From Desulfocapsaceae bacterium (lineage in GTDB: Bacteria > Desulfobacterota > Desulfobulbia > Desulfobulbales > Desulfocapsaceae), in assembly GCA_028697885.1 (NCBI GenBank), contig JAQVER010000014.1, forward strand, positions 1-53,618: a stretch of 53,618 nt of DNA, written 5' to 3'. Shown here piece by piece: positions 17,964 to 27,245 of the stretch. The notes beneath the pieces were generated by a model, which was not told the origin of the DNA, searched no databases, and was given only the letters and a program-made list of their open reading frames with translations. A program made the translations under genes and the position numbers. Positions within the stretch are counted from its first letter, which is position 1. Each line of letters opens with the position of its first letter.

Positions 17964-17987
17964 ATTTTTTACTCCTCTCTACCTTTC

Positions 17988-19853
17988 TTATTTAAAAAAA
18001 CGATTATGCCAGATTGCGACATTAATCAAAGCCCAGAGGACATGGTTATGATTATGGACCATGTCGCAGTGTTCTTTAATCAGATGATTCACGTAGTCGA
18101 GATGCATGTTTTCTCGAATAATCGCGGAATCATTCAACAATGCAATCATATAGGATTTCATCTCTCCGCGCAGGAGATGCTTGACCGGTAAACTGTAACC
18201 CTGTTTCCCGCGATGCACAATATTATCGGGCAGCAACCCCTTCAGGGCTGAACGAAAAATATGCTTTGTTTCAAAGCCCTTCAGCTTCCAGTCTCCGGGT
18301 AATGATGCCAGAAATTCGACCAGCACATGGTCAAGTAGTGGTACCCTGACCTCAAGGGAACTGGCCATGCTCATCTTGTCGACCTTCATCAACACACTGT
18401 CGGTCATCATATACCGCATATCCAGATATATTTCTCTGTTAATTCTGTCATGGGCATTGCAACGTCCTGAATATTCGCGGACGATTTTAAATGGATCAAA
18501 AACAGCATGGTCTTTGAAATGTTCATTAAAAAGACGGTTATTCTGTTCTTCACTGGAAAAATATTGCCACCGAAGATGATGTCCCTCAGGGGGAAGATTT
18601 GCGCCTTCGACAAAACGCTTCAGCATGTTGACGGCGCCTTTTTTCTGCGGCTGATCGGGAAGGGACGCAATCAGTCTCCCAATAACCTGCTTGCGCAGAG
18701 GAGCAGGGATGATCCTGAAAAAAAGATTAAGTTTACTGGCCTTGAATCGATCGTAGCCTGCAAAGCTTTCATCTGCCCCCTCCCCGCTCAGACAGACGGT
18801 TACATGTTCTCTTGCCTGTTTACAAAGCAGATACAAGGGCACAGTGGACAGATCCGTCATCGGTTCATCCAGATGCCAGAGGGTCTTTTCCACATATTCA
18901 GATTTAATATCATCAAGCATCAACACCTGATGCTCCGTATCAAAACACTGGGCCACCTGAGCGGCATAATCCAGTTCGCTGAAGCTTTTATCCTGATAGC
19001 CAATAGTAAAAGTCTTGAGAGGGCCGGATATATGGCGGCGCATCATGGCCACAATGGCACTGGAGTCCAGTCCTCCCGAGAGAAAAACGCCAAGGGGGAC
19101 ATCGCTGACAAGATGGCTTTTGACCGCATAATCCAGCAGCCCACGCAGTTTTTCCACGTTCTCATCATAGGAAAGGAGAGGGGTTTGTGAGCTGAAATCA
19201 AGGTCCCAATAGCGCTTGACCTGTACTTGTCCCTGGCGACAGAGCAGGTAGTGGCCGGCAGGAATCTTATAGATATCCTGAAACATGGTTGCGGGCGCCG
19301 GGACAAACTCGAATCCGAGATAATCATATAGGGCCTGATGACACAGTTTCCTTTCTATGGTTCGGTCTTCGAGAATCGCTTTTATTTCCGAGGCAAAGAC
19401 CAACCTGTCGCCCTTGTGGTAATAGTACAGCGGCTTTATTCCTATGCGATCTCTGGCCAGGAAAAGTGTTTTATCTTTGAGGTCATAAAGGGCAAAGGCA
19501 AACATGCCACGAAGCTTATCAAGGACACCCATCCCGTACTCTTCATAGGCATGAATGATCACCTCTGAATCAGCCTGGCTACTGAAGATATGTCCTTTCT
19601 GAACAAGAATATCCCGCAGCTCCTGAAAATTATAGATCTCGCCATTGAAGACCAGGCAGAGGCTGCAATCCTCGTTGAACATGGGTTGCTTGCCATTTTC
19701 ACTGAGGTCGATAATACTCAGGCGCCGGTGGCCCAGAGAGATATCATCAGAGCAATAGACCCCGTCTTGATCTGGTCCGCGATGCGACATCTGGTCGTTC
19801 ATCCGCCGGATCAACTCTTCATCATTCCAATTAAAACCGCAAATTCCACACAT
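17988..19853 (-). CDS. asnB: asparagine synthetase B-like glutamine amidotransferase
   Basis: A full-length 621-residue class II amidotransferase. Cys2 after the initiator Met (MCGICGF) is the glutaminase nucleophile; RGPDQDG and the N-terminal Ntn domain reach about residue 200. The synthetase domain carries the PP-loop SGGLDSSAIV near 257-266, which adenylates the acceptor carboxylate, and later GEGADESFAGYDR and KVDKMSMASSLEVRVPLLD. AsnB-like enzymes in surface loci often amidate sugar carboxylates or other acids rather than aspartate, so the name asnB describes the family, not proven asparagine synthesis. Placement inside a glycan operon supports a decoration role. Confidence 0.88.
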   Translation of the reverse strand: MCGICGFNWNDEELIRRMNDQMSHRGPDQDGVYCSDDISLGHRRLSIIDLSENGKQPMFNEDCSLCLVFNGEIYNFQELRDILVQKGHIFSSQADSEVIIHAYEEYGMGVLDKLRGMFAFALYDLKDKTLFLARDRIGIKPLYYYHKGDRLVFASEIKAILEDRTIERKLCHQALYDYLGFEFVPAPATMFQDIYKIPAGHYLLCRQGQVQVKRYWDLDFSSQTPLLSYDENVEKLRGLLDYAVKSHLVSDVPLGVFLSGGLDSSAIVAMMRRHISGPLKTFTIGYQDKSFSELDYAAQVAQCFDTEHQVLMLDDIKSEYVEKTLWHLDEPMTDLSTVPLYLLCKQAREHVTVCLSGEGADESFAGYDRFKASKLNLFFRIIPAPLRKQVIGRLIASLPDQPQKKGAVNMLKRFVEGANLPPEGHHLRWQYFSSEEQNNRLFNEHFKDHAVFDPFKIVREYSGRCNAHDRINREIYLDMRYMMTDSVLMKVDKMSMASSLEVRVPLLDHVLVEFLASLPGDWKLKGFETKHIFRSALKGLLPDNIVHRGKQGYSLPVKHLLRGEMKSYMIALLNDSAIIRENMHLDYVNHLIKEHCDMVHNHNHVLWALINVAIWHNRFFK

Positions 19854-19894
19854 TTAATAGATTCCCCAAGTATCACATATAAACGAAAGACAGA

Positions 19895-21046
19895 TCAACT
19901 TTGCAACTTTTGGTAAAAGGCCGCCAACTTTTTTTGGAATGCAGGAAGTGAATACTCCTCCTGTACCCGTTGCCTTGCTCGAGAGCCAATTTCTTCCCGC
20001 AATATCTTATTTTCTGCCAGGACTACAATCCCGTCAGCCATATCTTCTGGTAATGGATGAACGAGATAAGCGATCTTCTCATCCAGTACCTGGGTATGGG
20101 TTGGTAAGTCTGTAGCTAACACGGGTCTCCCGGAATCCAGATAGGAATAAATTTTCATTGGCGTATTGTTTCCCTGCGTTCTGGGAGAAACAAGGATGTC
20201 TGCCTGGCCTAGGTAATGGCCAAGAAGATTAACCGGGCGCTGGCCACAAAAAAAGACCTTTGCGTCAATGCCAAGTTGCCTTGTCCGTTGTTTATACCAT
20301 TGAATATCTTCATTATTACCGCCAATCAGAACAAGCTGTAAGTCTTTTTTTCTACTCACAGCCCCTGCAAAGCCATCGAGCAATAAGTCAATCCCCTGAT
20401 ATTTCTCAAAATTCCCAACATACATCAAAACAATTCCCTGAAGTCCCAGCTCTTCCCGTATATTTTCCTGCCCCTTACTTCCACTTTCAAGCAAGGTAAT
20501 ATCTTCAATCCTGGCGGTAAGTTTATCAGGTGCATTTTTTTTGACAATATCTTCAAGAGTCCGGCAAACAGCAAGGACACCTTTACTATTAATTATCGCT
20601 CTTTTTTCCAGCCATTCCATTATGGTGCGTACCAGCCCTAAAGATGGAAATTTGTCTATGAGTTGCACTGACATACATGAGTCCATATCATAAACATAGG
20701 GGATCTTGAAAATTTTTTTTAGCACCATCGCCAAAAAAACAGACTCTTCTACAGCATGAACCAACTGAAACTCATGCCTCCTTATAAGCTGAATAGACTT
20801 AGCAAACAAAAAGAAATCACAGATGAGTTTCTTCACGGATAATCCTGGTTTAATATTGGATATGCCGGGGAGGGAAATGTGCCTGTGAATGGTGACATTG
20901 GGGAGAGTAATATCCTCTCCTTCTGCAAAAACAAGCAGATGAACGACATGCCCCTGTTCACCCAAGGTCTGGGCCAGGAGCTTTACCGCAATGGGCGTAC
21001 CTCTTTCCTGGTAAAAAGGTTGAGGAGCTAAGAGAAGAATATTCAA
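19895..21046 (-). CDS. GT4 glycosyltransferase
   Basis: A 383-residue GT-B enzyme with the family 4 layout. The N-terminus MNILLLAPQPFYQERGTPIA holds the acceptor-side glycine loop. The donor domain includes LMYVGNFEKYQGIDLLLDGF, LVLIGGNNED and ADILVSPRTQGNNTPMKIYSYLDSGRPVLATD, in which the usual E-x7-E second glutamate region is altered (T-P-M-K-I-Y). It resembles transferases found beside AsnB-like amidotransferases in exopolysaccharide loci. It sits 41 bp downstream of the preceding unit's direction, between the methyltransferase and amidotransferase genes of the operon. Confidence 0.87.
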   Translation of the reverse strand: MNILLLAPQPFYQERGTPIAVKLLAQTLGEQGHVVHLLVFAEGEDITLPNVTIHRHISLPGISNIKPGLSVKKLICDFFLFAKSIQLIRRHEFQLVHAVEESVFLAMVLKKIFKIPYVYDMDSCMSVQLIDKFPSLGLVRTIMEWLEKRAIINSKGVLAVCRTLEDIVKKNAPDKLTARIEDITLLESGSKGQENIREELGLQGIVLMYVGNFEKYQGIDLLLDGFAGAVSRKKDLQLVLIGGNNEDIQWYKQRTRQLGIDAKVFFCGQRPVNLLGHYLGQADILVSPRTQGNNTPMKIYSYLDSGRPVLATDLPTHTQVLDEKIAYLVHPLPEDMADGIVVLAENKILREEIGSRARQRVQEEYSLPAFQKKLAAFYQKLQS

Positions 21047-21066
21047 AATAATCGGGGGCTCGATAT

Positions 21067-21843
21067 CTAGGGCAGTTGTTTCATATTACTACGAATGATA
21101 ATGGGTGATCCAAACAAAGATGTCAAGCCGGTCAGTCGAGAAACGGCTTCCAGAGATCGAGAAATCGCCGGGCTCTTTAATTTTCGATGAAAAACCATGG
21201 GTACAAAAAACTCAGGCTTCATCACGGGAGTATCAAAATGATTTGCCGCCAGTTCTGCAATGATATTTTTTCTGGAAAAAAGTGTATAGGTTCGGGTATT
21301 GCCTTCCATGTTCTTTTTCACAGCAAAGAGGAGATCATATAAAATATTTGCACTTCTTTTATCAGGATAGTCAAAGATAACAGCCTTGCCTGCTACGCGA
21401 CACATCTCTTTGATCAGTCTTTGCCATTGATGTGCATGTGGCAACAAACGAAAGGCCATGACAATATCAAATTGATTATCCTCAAAGGGCAGGTTCAGAC
21501 AATCGCATGTTCTATATGTAAAACTTCCCTTCTCGCAATACTTATCCAGTCGTGCCCTGCAGGAATCAGCACTTCCCGTAACTGTCACATCGTAACCATT
21601 TTTTGCCAAAGGCATCGTAAGTTGCGCATGACCACCGCCCACATCCAGAACAGAGGCATGAGGAAAATCTTGCAGCAGCTCCAATGTCAGTTGAGCCTGA
21701 ACATCTAAAAAATATTTACCGACTGGACCTGCAAAACGGGATGCATAATCGTCTGAGGCCGTTTCAATATCAGCTGTTTCTGACAGATATGGTTCTAATT
21801 TTCTACTACTCATTATCAAAAATGAACATAATATCGAGTTCAA
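21067..21843 (-). CDS. class I SAM-dependent methyltransferase
   Basis: The SAM-binding motif I is VLDVGGGHAQLTMPLA, followed by the motif II region CDCLNLPFEDNQFDIVMAFRLLPH, typical of UbiE/Methyltransf_11-like enzymes. The C-terminal third is unusual and basic. The annotated start is a TTG whose TTGA overlaps the stop of the GlpD-like gene; Met11 (ATG at 21813) is an alternative without a clear ribosome binding site. It may methylate a sugar, a lipid or the amidated product of neighbours; the sequence does not decide. It lies in the middle of the ten-gene minus operon. Confidence 0.82.
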   Translation of the reverse strand: MNSILCSFLIMSSRKLEPYLSETADIETASDDYASRFAGPVGKYFLDVQAQLTLELLQDFPHASVLDVGGGHAQLTMPLAKNGYDVTVTGSADSCRARLDKYCEKGSFTYRTCDCLNLPFEDNQFDIVMAFRLLPHAHQWQRLIKEMCRVAGKAVIFDYPDKRSANILYDLLFAVKKNMEGNTRTYTLFSRKNIIAELAANHFDTPVMKPEFFVPMVFHRKLKSPAISRSLEAVSRLTGLTSLFGSPIIIRSNMKQLP

Positions 21844-23477
21844 ACCTCGTTAAGGACTAATGGAAAGTAACGCTGCAAGACTTCTTCTCTTTCTCTTTCT
21901 TTTCTTGCCTCATCCCATCCAAGGATATTCCCTATAAAATCAGCTAATTTGATAAGTATCTTCTGCTGAGGGCATTCTGCGCTTCCTAATCCTGTCCGAC
22001 GGAAGACAATATCTGATAATTTACATGCCATTTCTTCATGTATCAGATAATTCACTTCAGCCTTCAGCAATTGCGCATCTCTGTCGATCCATATATCGTC
22101 ATCTTGCTCACGGCGCAAGAACTGAAGAATTTGCAATGCCCGCTGGCCGTATTTTTTTTCCAGCATTTCTCGTAATGCAGATTCATTTGCCTCCCATTGC
22201 CAAGGATGAGGGGAAGATTCGTTTTGGCTTTCTTTGCTCAATACCGGCGAATATTGCTTTTTTAAAAAGCAGACAATCTCATGTGCAATATAGGGAGCCG
22301 TTGTATACTTTACTCCTTTAACGGAAAGCACCCCGCTGAACTTGCTGTCTGTATGCTCAAAGAAGGTTGAGTTCTTCTCCAATTGGATATTACTTTCATC
22401 CAATTTAGCACGCATTGGCAACAAACCGGCATGAAAAAAGGAGATGTCTTCATAGGTCAGCTGAGCTGGAGGGTAGATAGCATTAACTTCATCCACCATC
22501 TTCTGGATCATTTCACGTTTGACCTGGAGACCATCCGGACTAGCATCACTTTCCTCATAATCAGTTCCAATCATGGTATGGCCACGCCATGGGACAAAAA
22601 AATAAAGACGCTTCCCCCGTTTTATAATTGCATCCTTATCTTCGTATTTACCCTGTCCTTCAAGGGCCACGGCATAGTCTGCAAAAATTTTCTTTTTTGA
22701 GACTATATTCAAGGCCAGGGCCCATTTTTGTTCTTGAATACTTTTTTGAGATCCATGAAGGCAGCGTTCAAGCCATGGGCCGGATGCATTCACTATAAAT
22801 CTGGTTTTTATGAGATGTGTCTGCTGGCTGAGCTTGTCGAATAGCGTTACATGATAGAGATTATCCGTTCCTTTTTCAACTCCTGTCGCTTCCACATAAT
22901 TTGCGGCCCGGGCACCATAATTGACGCTTTCTAGAATATACTCCAGCACCAATCTTTCAGTATCCTCCGCTAGAACATCATACCAGACGGAGGCGCCATG
23001 CAGATCTTCTGTCTCAATACCAGGTATCACCTCCAAACATTTCTGCTTGGAAACGATATGACCGTTGGGGATATAAAGGTCAGCCGGAAGACCATCGTTA
23101 CGATCCCAGCTTATGCAATCGTTGAGAAACAGAGCTGTCTGCATAGCCCTTTTCCCTCGTAAGCCCTTACCGTAAAGCGGCATTATACAAGGGAGAGGCT
23201 TAACCAGGTAAGGAGCAAGATGCATCATCTCTTTCCTTGCCTTAATGGAATGTCGCATTCTCTTGATATTAAGATGCTGAAGATACCTCAGCCCACCGTG
23301 TAAAATCTTCAGGCTGTTAGCTGAAGTTGAGCCGCAGAAATCATTTTTTTCTACAATGGCAGTAGAATAACCGGCCTTTGCGACATGATAAGCAATCGTG
23401 GCCCCATGGGCGCCCCCTCCAATAACCAGAACATCCAGAATGTCAGAGCTAAGTTTTTTTATATCACGGGGCATCAT
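21840..23477 (-). CDS. GlpD/GlpA-like FAD-dependent glycerol-3-phosphate dehydrogenase family protein
   Basis: The 545-residue flavoprotein has the FAD dinucleotide loop G20-G22-G25 (VIGGGAHG), the GlpD signature TSANSLKILHGGLRYLQHLN (residues near 51-70), RFIVNASGPW, and FVPWRGHTMIGTDYEE. It ends in a DAO_C-type helical domain rich in Glu and Lys. The family oxidises sn-glycerol-3-phosphate to dihydroxyacetone phosphate and passes electrons to quinones. A catabolic glpD is usually linked to glpK or glpF, which are absent here. Embedded between a methyltransferase (4-nt overlap) and a PHP-like gene in a glycan operon, it may act on a polyol phosphate or glycan precursor; that is inference. 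Confidence 0.85.
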   Translation of the reverse strand: MMPRDIKKLSSDILDVLVIGGGAHGATIAYHVAKAGYSTAIVEKNDFCGSTSANSLKILHGGLRYLQHLNIKRMRHSIKARKEMMHLAPYLVKPLPCIMPLYGKGLRGKRAMQTALFLNDCISWDRNDGLPADLYIPNGHIVSKQKCLEVIPGIETEDLHGASVWYDVLAEDTERLVLEYILESVNYGARAANYVEATGVEKGTDNLYHVTLFDKLSQQTHLIKTRFIVNASGPWLERCLHGSQKSIQEQKWALALNIVSKKKIFADYAVALEGQGKYEDKDAIIKRGKRLYFFVPWRGHTMIGTDYEESDASPDGLQVKREMIQKMVDEVNAIYPPAQLTYEDISFFHAGLLPMRAKLDESNIQLEKNSTFFEHTDSKFSGVLSVKGVKYTTAPYIAHEIVCFLKKQYSPVLSKESQNESSPHPWQWEANESALREMLEKKYGQRALQILQFLRREQDDDIWIDRDAQLLKAEVNYLIHEEMACKLSDIVFRRTGLGSAECPQQKILIKLADFIGNILGWDEARKEREREEVLQRYFPLVLNEV

Positions 23478-23496
23478 AGGTTGCTCTCGATATCAT

Positions 23497-24312
23497 TCAG
23501 GAGTGGTGGCGCAGCCGCAACTGATTTAAGAAAAACAGTCGATTTTTCTGTAAACAACCAAAAGGGGAAATTGTCACCTTTGGGGACAGCAAAGCCTTTT
23601 TAAGATATTTCGTCGGAGAACCACCATGAAGGTTATTCGCGTGCAGATAAAAACCAAAACTCCCCACACGTAAGGCTTCACTGGGCAGGGGAAGCGGATC
23701 ACTGCCGGGTAAGACAACAAAACCTGTTTTTTGGGCCAATCTAAAGAGATCGGGAGTTGGCCAGAACCGGGGACGACCGCCGTTGTCCCCTAAAAATAGA
23801 TTGCTGTCTCCGTGATTTACCAAAAAATTCTTAATAATTTCCCCTCGTTTTCCAAACCATTTTCCCGCTCCCCAAGGCAGTACCGGAATCCCACCCAACT
23901 CTTTGACCCTGTCAACAGTTTCATGTAACGACAAGCCATTGGTGAGACCTTGCTTCACAAAAAGAGCAAGGACTTCTATGTTCTCCATGGTCACCACTTG
24001 ACGACCAGCAACAATATGAATTTCTCTTTCTGGGGCATCGTTACGAAAAACAATAAGAGAATCCTTACCACCCCTGTCAGCTACGGACCATTTTTCTGTT
24101 ATCTTGCACTGTCGGTTGGTATCAAGTGTTAGCGATAGGGTCTGGAACCAATTCTCCGTTTTCCCTTCTGTCAGGAGAAGCACATATGAGAAATGCTGCT
24201 GTGCGATTGCATGTTGTTTTGCGACCTCCTGAAAATTATTCAGGGCCGAGTCAAGGAGCAGGTCGATATTAAAGCAATCATATACATGGACGTGGGCATC
24301 TACCAATATCAT
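23497..24312 (-). CDS. PHP-like putative metal-dependent hydrolase
   Basis: The first residues, ILVDAHVHVYD, give the DxHxH metal motif (Asp5, His7, His9) of PHP/amidohydrolase-type folds. Further candidate ligands appear in IHIVAGRQVVTMENIEVLALF and in LFLGDNGGRPRFW and VLPGSDPLPLP. The 271-residue length matches stand-alone PHP domains. I do not recognise the exact subfamily. It may be a phosphoesterase acting on the product of the adjacent GlpD-like enzyme, or on a lipid-linked phosphate. It begins 7 bp after the stop of the acyltransferase-3 gene and ends 19 bp before the flavoprotein gene, so it is co-transcribed with both. Confidence 0.65.
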   Translation of the reverse strand: MILVDAHVHVYDCFNIDLLLDSALNNFQEVAKQHAIAQQHFSYVLLLTEGKTENWFQTLSLTLDTNRQCKITEKWSVADRGGKDSLIVFRNDAPEREIHIVAGRQVVTMENIEVLALFVKQGLTNGLSLHETVDRVKELGGIPVLPWGAGKWFGKRGEIIKNFLVNHGDSNLFLGDNGGRPRFWPTPDLFRLAQKTGFVVLPGSDPLPLPSEALRVGSFGFYLHANNLHGGSPTKYLKKALLSPKVTISPFGCLQKNRLFFLNQLRLRHHS

Positions 24313-24319
24313 TATTTTC

Positions 24320-25345
24320 TCAGCTCGTTACCTCAATCTTTTTATCCCTGCCAGGTTCAAAGAAATATGGAAAATCCATCTTCAAAGCTATTTTGTAGAG
24401 AATAATGGGAGCAGACAGCCCTGCACCCATGCCAACAATCATATGAACCAGAGGACTCTGTATATGAAAGAAATTCCAAAGGACTACTCTTGCACCCACC
24501 CCGGCTAGCATATGAACCAGATAAATCTGAAGGGAGTAACGTCCTAGGGTTTTGATCACTCGACAGCATTTTTGTTTATCCAGATACTGGGCAAGACCTA
24601 TACAGCAAAATATTCCCACCCCCGCAAGAAACAGAAACAAAAAGGGATGGGCCCCATTGGTTAATCTCATAGGTGAAATGATATTTGTAAATGTAAAGTA
24701 GCCTCCGCCTGTCAGAATAAGTAAGAGGGTACACGTTGTTATGGCAGGGATGCGGTATTTTTCAAAATGCCATAAATATTTTTTACCAAGAACCCCAAGT
24801 ACAAAAAAAAGAAATCCAGTGGAAAAGCCATGGAGAGCCATTATCTCAGTAGGGAAAGGTTTGAAAAAAACAGCACAGGCCCCCAGTGTCATAACAGCAA
24901 CTTGGAATCTGCCAAAGTACTGGGCAACAGTGTAACTGGTAAACATTAAAAGAAGGGCATACAGAAACCAGAACTGTGACCATGGCAAGTAGGGGATGGC
25001 CAAAAGATCGGCAGGCATTATCCCGCGCTGGGAATGTTTTGAAAATAACAACTCTACTCCAACTTGCAGGACAGACCATACAAAATAGGGGTAGGCGATA
25101 GTTCTTAGTTTGTTGACAAAAAAGGCACCTGGACCGCGTTTAGTGTAACTCTGGTCTACAAACAGTCCTGCCAGGAAAAAAAAGAGAGGCATGTGAAAAC
25201 TGTAGATGATGCTGTCTGAAAGATGAAAAAACTCCTCCGGAATGGCCAGCTTTGCATGGTATCCACTACTTAGAAGGTGGGCATAGGCAACCAGTATTAT
25301 TCCAATACCCTTTGCGTAGTCTACCCATTCAGTCCTTTCTGTCAT
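24320..25345 (-). CDS. acyltransferase-3 family membrane protein (OafA/WecH-like)
   Basis: The 341-residue protein starts with the hallmark WVDYAKGIGIILVAYAHL, followed by a Phe/His-rich loop SFHMPLFFFLAGLF and about ten hydrophobic segments. This matches Acyl_transf_3 (OafA, WecH, NodX type), which move acyl groups from cytoplasmic acyl-CoA to extracytoplasmic sugars. It is the first gene of the ten-gene minus operon, about 440 bp from the divergent MBOAT gene. The locus thus has three separate acylation routes: this enzyme, the hexapeptide enzyme, and the MBOAT/SGNH pair. Confidence 0.88.
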   Translation of the reverse strand: MTERTEWVDYAKGIGIILVAYAHLLSSGYHAKLAIPEEFFHLSDSIIYSFHMPLFFFLAGLFVDQSYTKRGPGAFFVNKLRTIAYPYFVWSVLQVGVELLFSKHSQRGIMPADLLAIPYLPWSQFWFLYALLLMFTSYTVAQYFGRFQVAVMTLGACAVFFKPFPTEIMALHGFSTGFLFFVLGVLGKKYLWHFEKYRIPAITTCTLLLILTGGGYFTFTNIISPMRLTNGAHPFLFLFLAGVGIFCCIGLAQYLDKQKCCRVIKTLGRYSLQIYLVHMLAGVGARVVLWNFFHIQSPLVHMIVGMGAGLSAPIILYKIALKMDFPYFFEPGRDKKIEVTS

Positions 25346-25451
25346 GGCAATCGGAGATCAGAAGAATAATAAATTTGTACAAAATCAATAATATCCAGAT
25401 AAGGAGTCGCAGATATCTGGTCAAAAAATTCAAATCATTAACACATTTTTC

Positions 25452-25480
25452 TTGACAAATCAATGGGATATATTTATTTA
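25452..25480 (+). promoter_or_regulatory. candidate plus-strand promoter
   Basis: A perfect TTGACA (25452-25457) is followed after 17 nt by TATTTA (25475-25480), a weak -10 match. It would transcribe the MBOAT series with a long leader of about 300 nt. Confidence 0.28.
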
Positions 25481-25521
25481 CCTCGCTAAATTGGCATGTG
25501 TTGGCTAAACATATTTTAATA

Positions 25522-25550
25522 GTATTACCTTTGTGTTGTTCTGGCGTCAA
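25522..25550 (-). promoter_or_regulatory. candidate promoter of the ten-gene minus operon
   Basis: On the minus strand TTGACG (25550-25545) precedes TAATAC (25527-25522) by 17 nt. Transcription would begin near 25515 and give a leader of about 170 nt to the acyltransferase-3 gene. Confidence 0.33.
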
Positions 25551-25783
25551 TTGACTTTTTCTTGTACGCTGCCGGGGATATGGAATCTCTCTCTTCTGCA
25601 TTCCGGAGCTGGTCATTTCGCTAGGGAGAGGGTATTGAGCAACGAACACTATTCGAGGATAGCTATTCGACTGCTGAGTAGTAGTTAGAGATAGTCTTTT
25701 CAATTTGCCGCATTTAGCTATTCAAAGTTATAACATTCCGGATTTGCCGGAGATAATTCAACTTTTGATCATTCTCTCATTTT

Positions 25784-27238
25784 ATGGTTTTTAGCTCGAC
25801 GATATTTCTTTTCCTGTTTTTGCCGTTGGTTCTACTAGCATACCTGGTGCTGGGTAGAAAGCTCAGAAACATTGTTCTGTTGATTGCAAGTCTGGCATTT
25901 TATGCTTGGGGGGAGAACATCTTTGTTCTGCTCATGCTGGTCTCCATCTTGTTGAATTATTCCTTTGGCATCCTCATCGATTACTCACAGAGACATGGTG
26001 GCAATGGGAAAATCCCTTTGATTTTTGCGGTGACTGCAAATCTTGGATTGCTTGGCTTTTTCAAGTACGCTAATTTTATTGTCACGAATTTGAACACTAT
26101 TTTGCTGAAGCTACAGATGACTCCCTTGGTGCTCGAAAAGGTCCATCTGCCAATAGGTATATCGTTTTTTACCTTTCAGTCTCTTTCATACGTTATCGAT
26201 TTGTATCGTCATGAGACTATTGTGCAGAAGAATCTGATCAACATTGCGCTCTATATTTCGTTGTTTCCCCAGCTCATTGCCGGTCCGATTATCCGCTACC
26301 ACGATATTGCCAGTCAGATTGTGCAACGTAGAACACGTTTTGAGGACTTCAGTTACGGCATTCAGAGGTTTATCATCGGTCTGGGGAAAAAAGTCCTGCT
26401 GGCTAATGTGCTGGGGAGAACCGCCGACTATATGTTCTCGCTGCCGCCGGGCAACATCCCGGCCAGTCTTGCCTGGCTTGGTGCAGTTTCTTATACCTTG
26501 CAGATCTATTATGATTTTTCAGGCTACTCGGATATGGCCATCGGTCTGGGCAGAATGTTTGGTTTTCATTTTATGGAAAATTTTAATTATCCATATGTCT
26601 CGAAATCCATCAGGGAATTCTGGTGCCGCTGGCACATTTCACTATCCTCGTGGTTCAGGGACTATCTCTATATTCCCCTTGGTGGAAATAGGTACGGTAA
26701 TGCCAGAACATATTTCAACCTGCTCATTGTTTTTTTACTTTGCGGGCTCTGGCATGGTGCTTGCTGGACATTCGTGATCTGGGGGCTCTATCACGGCGGA
26801 TTTTTGATTTTAGAACGGCTCTCTCCTGGTAAGTATTTCCTGAATATTACACCGGCACCAGTTAAACATCTGTATGTGTTACTGGTGGTGATTATCGGTT
26901 GGGTGTTTTTTCGGGCGGAGACGTTTGTTTATGCCCTGGGGTATCTGCGTGCTATGGTCACCTTCTCCACCCCTGCTATGTATAATTCCCAGCTTTTTCT
27001 GAGCATTAATAACGAATTTTATGTGGTGCTGTTTATTGCCGTTATATGTTCCGCTCCTATTTTTAGTATGTTGGAGAAATCGCTGGAATCTTGGGGTGAG
27101 CAACTGTCGATGAGCGGGATGCTGTTCCGGCTCACGAGGTCGCTTAGCTCAGTTTGTTTTTTTAGCTTTGTTTTCTTGTACTCGATTGCCAGCCTCATGG
27201 GCGGTTCATACAACCCATTTCTTTATTTTAGATTTTAG
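25784..27238 (+). CDS. MBOAT O-acyltransferase, AlgI-like
   Basis: A 484-residue polytopic protein of the AlgI/DltB/PatA type. Diagnostic motifs are LFPQLIAGPIIRYHD near 160-175, YYDFSGYSDMAIGLGRMFGF, SIREFWCRWHISLSSWFRDYLYIPLGGNR near 270-300, and the catalytic LCGLWHGACWTFVIWGLYHG with His324. AlgI-type MBOATs move acetyl groups across the inner membrane and hand them to a periplasmic SGNH partner that O-acetylates a polysaccharide. The next gene encodes such a partner 7 bp downstream, making this a two-component acetylation pair. No alginate biosynthesis genes are seen, so the polymer is likely different. Confidence 0.95.
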   Translation: MVFSSTIFLFLFLPLVLLAYLVLGRKLRNIVLLIASLAFYAWGENIFVLLMLVSILLNYSFGILIDYSQRHGGNGKIPLIFAVTANLGLLGFFKYANFIVTNLNTILLKLQMTPLVLEKVHLPIGISFFTFQSLSYVIDLYRHETIVQKNLINIALYISLFPQLIAGPIIRYHDIASQIVQRRTRFEDFSYGIQRFIIGLGKKVLLANVLGRTADYMFSLPPGNIPASLAWLGAVSYTLQIYYDFSGYSDMAIGLGRMFGFHFMENFNYPYVSKSIREFWCRWHISLSSWFRDYLYIPLGGNRYGNARTYFNLLIVFLLCGLWHGACWTFVIWGLYHGGFLILERLSPGKYFLNITPAPVKHLYVLLVVIIGWVFFRAETFVYALGYLRAMVTFSTPAMYNSQLFLSINNEFYVVLFIAVICSAPIFSMLEKSLESWGEQLSMSGMLFRLTRSLSSVCFFSFVFLYSIASLMGGSYNPFLYFRF

Positions 27239-27245
27239 CATACGC

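Larger units (their letters stand above)
25346..25783. other. divergent promoter region between the two glycan operons
   Basis: This 438-bp AT-rich gap separates the divergent ten-gene minus operon and the plus-strand MBOAT series. A candidate promoter can be seen on each strand. A 124-codon minus-strand frame at 25329-25703 overlaps the acyltransferase start and has no motif or ribosome binding site, so it was not accepted. No operator repeat or JUMPstart element was found. Confidence 0.5.

Noticed and set aside
25329..25703. 124-codon minus-strand frame in the divergent promoter region
   Set aside because: It overlaps the acyltransferase start, lacks a ribosome binding site and motifs, and lies where promoters are expected.
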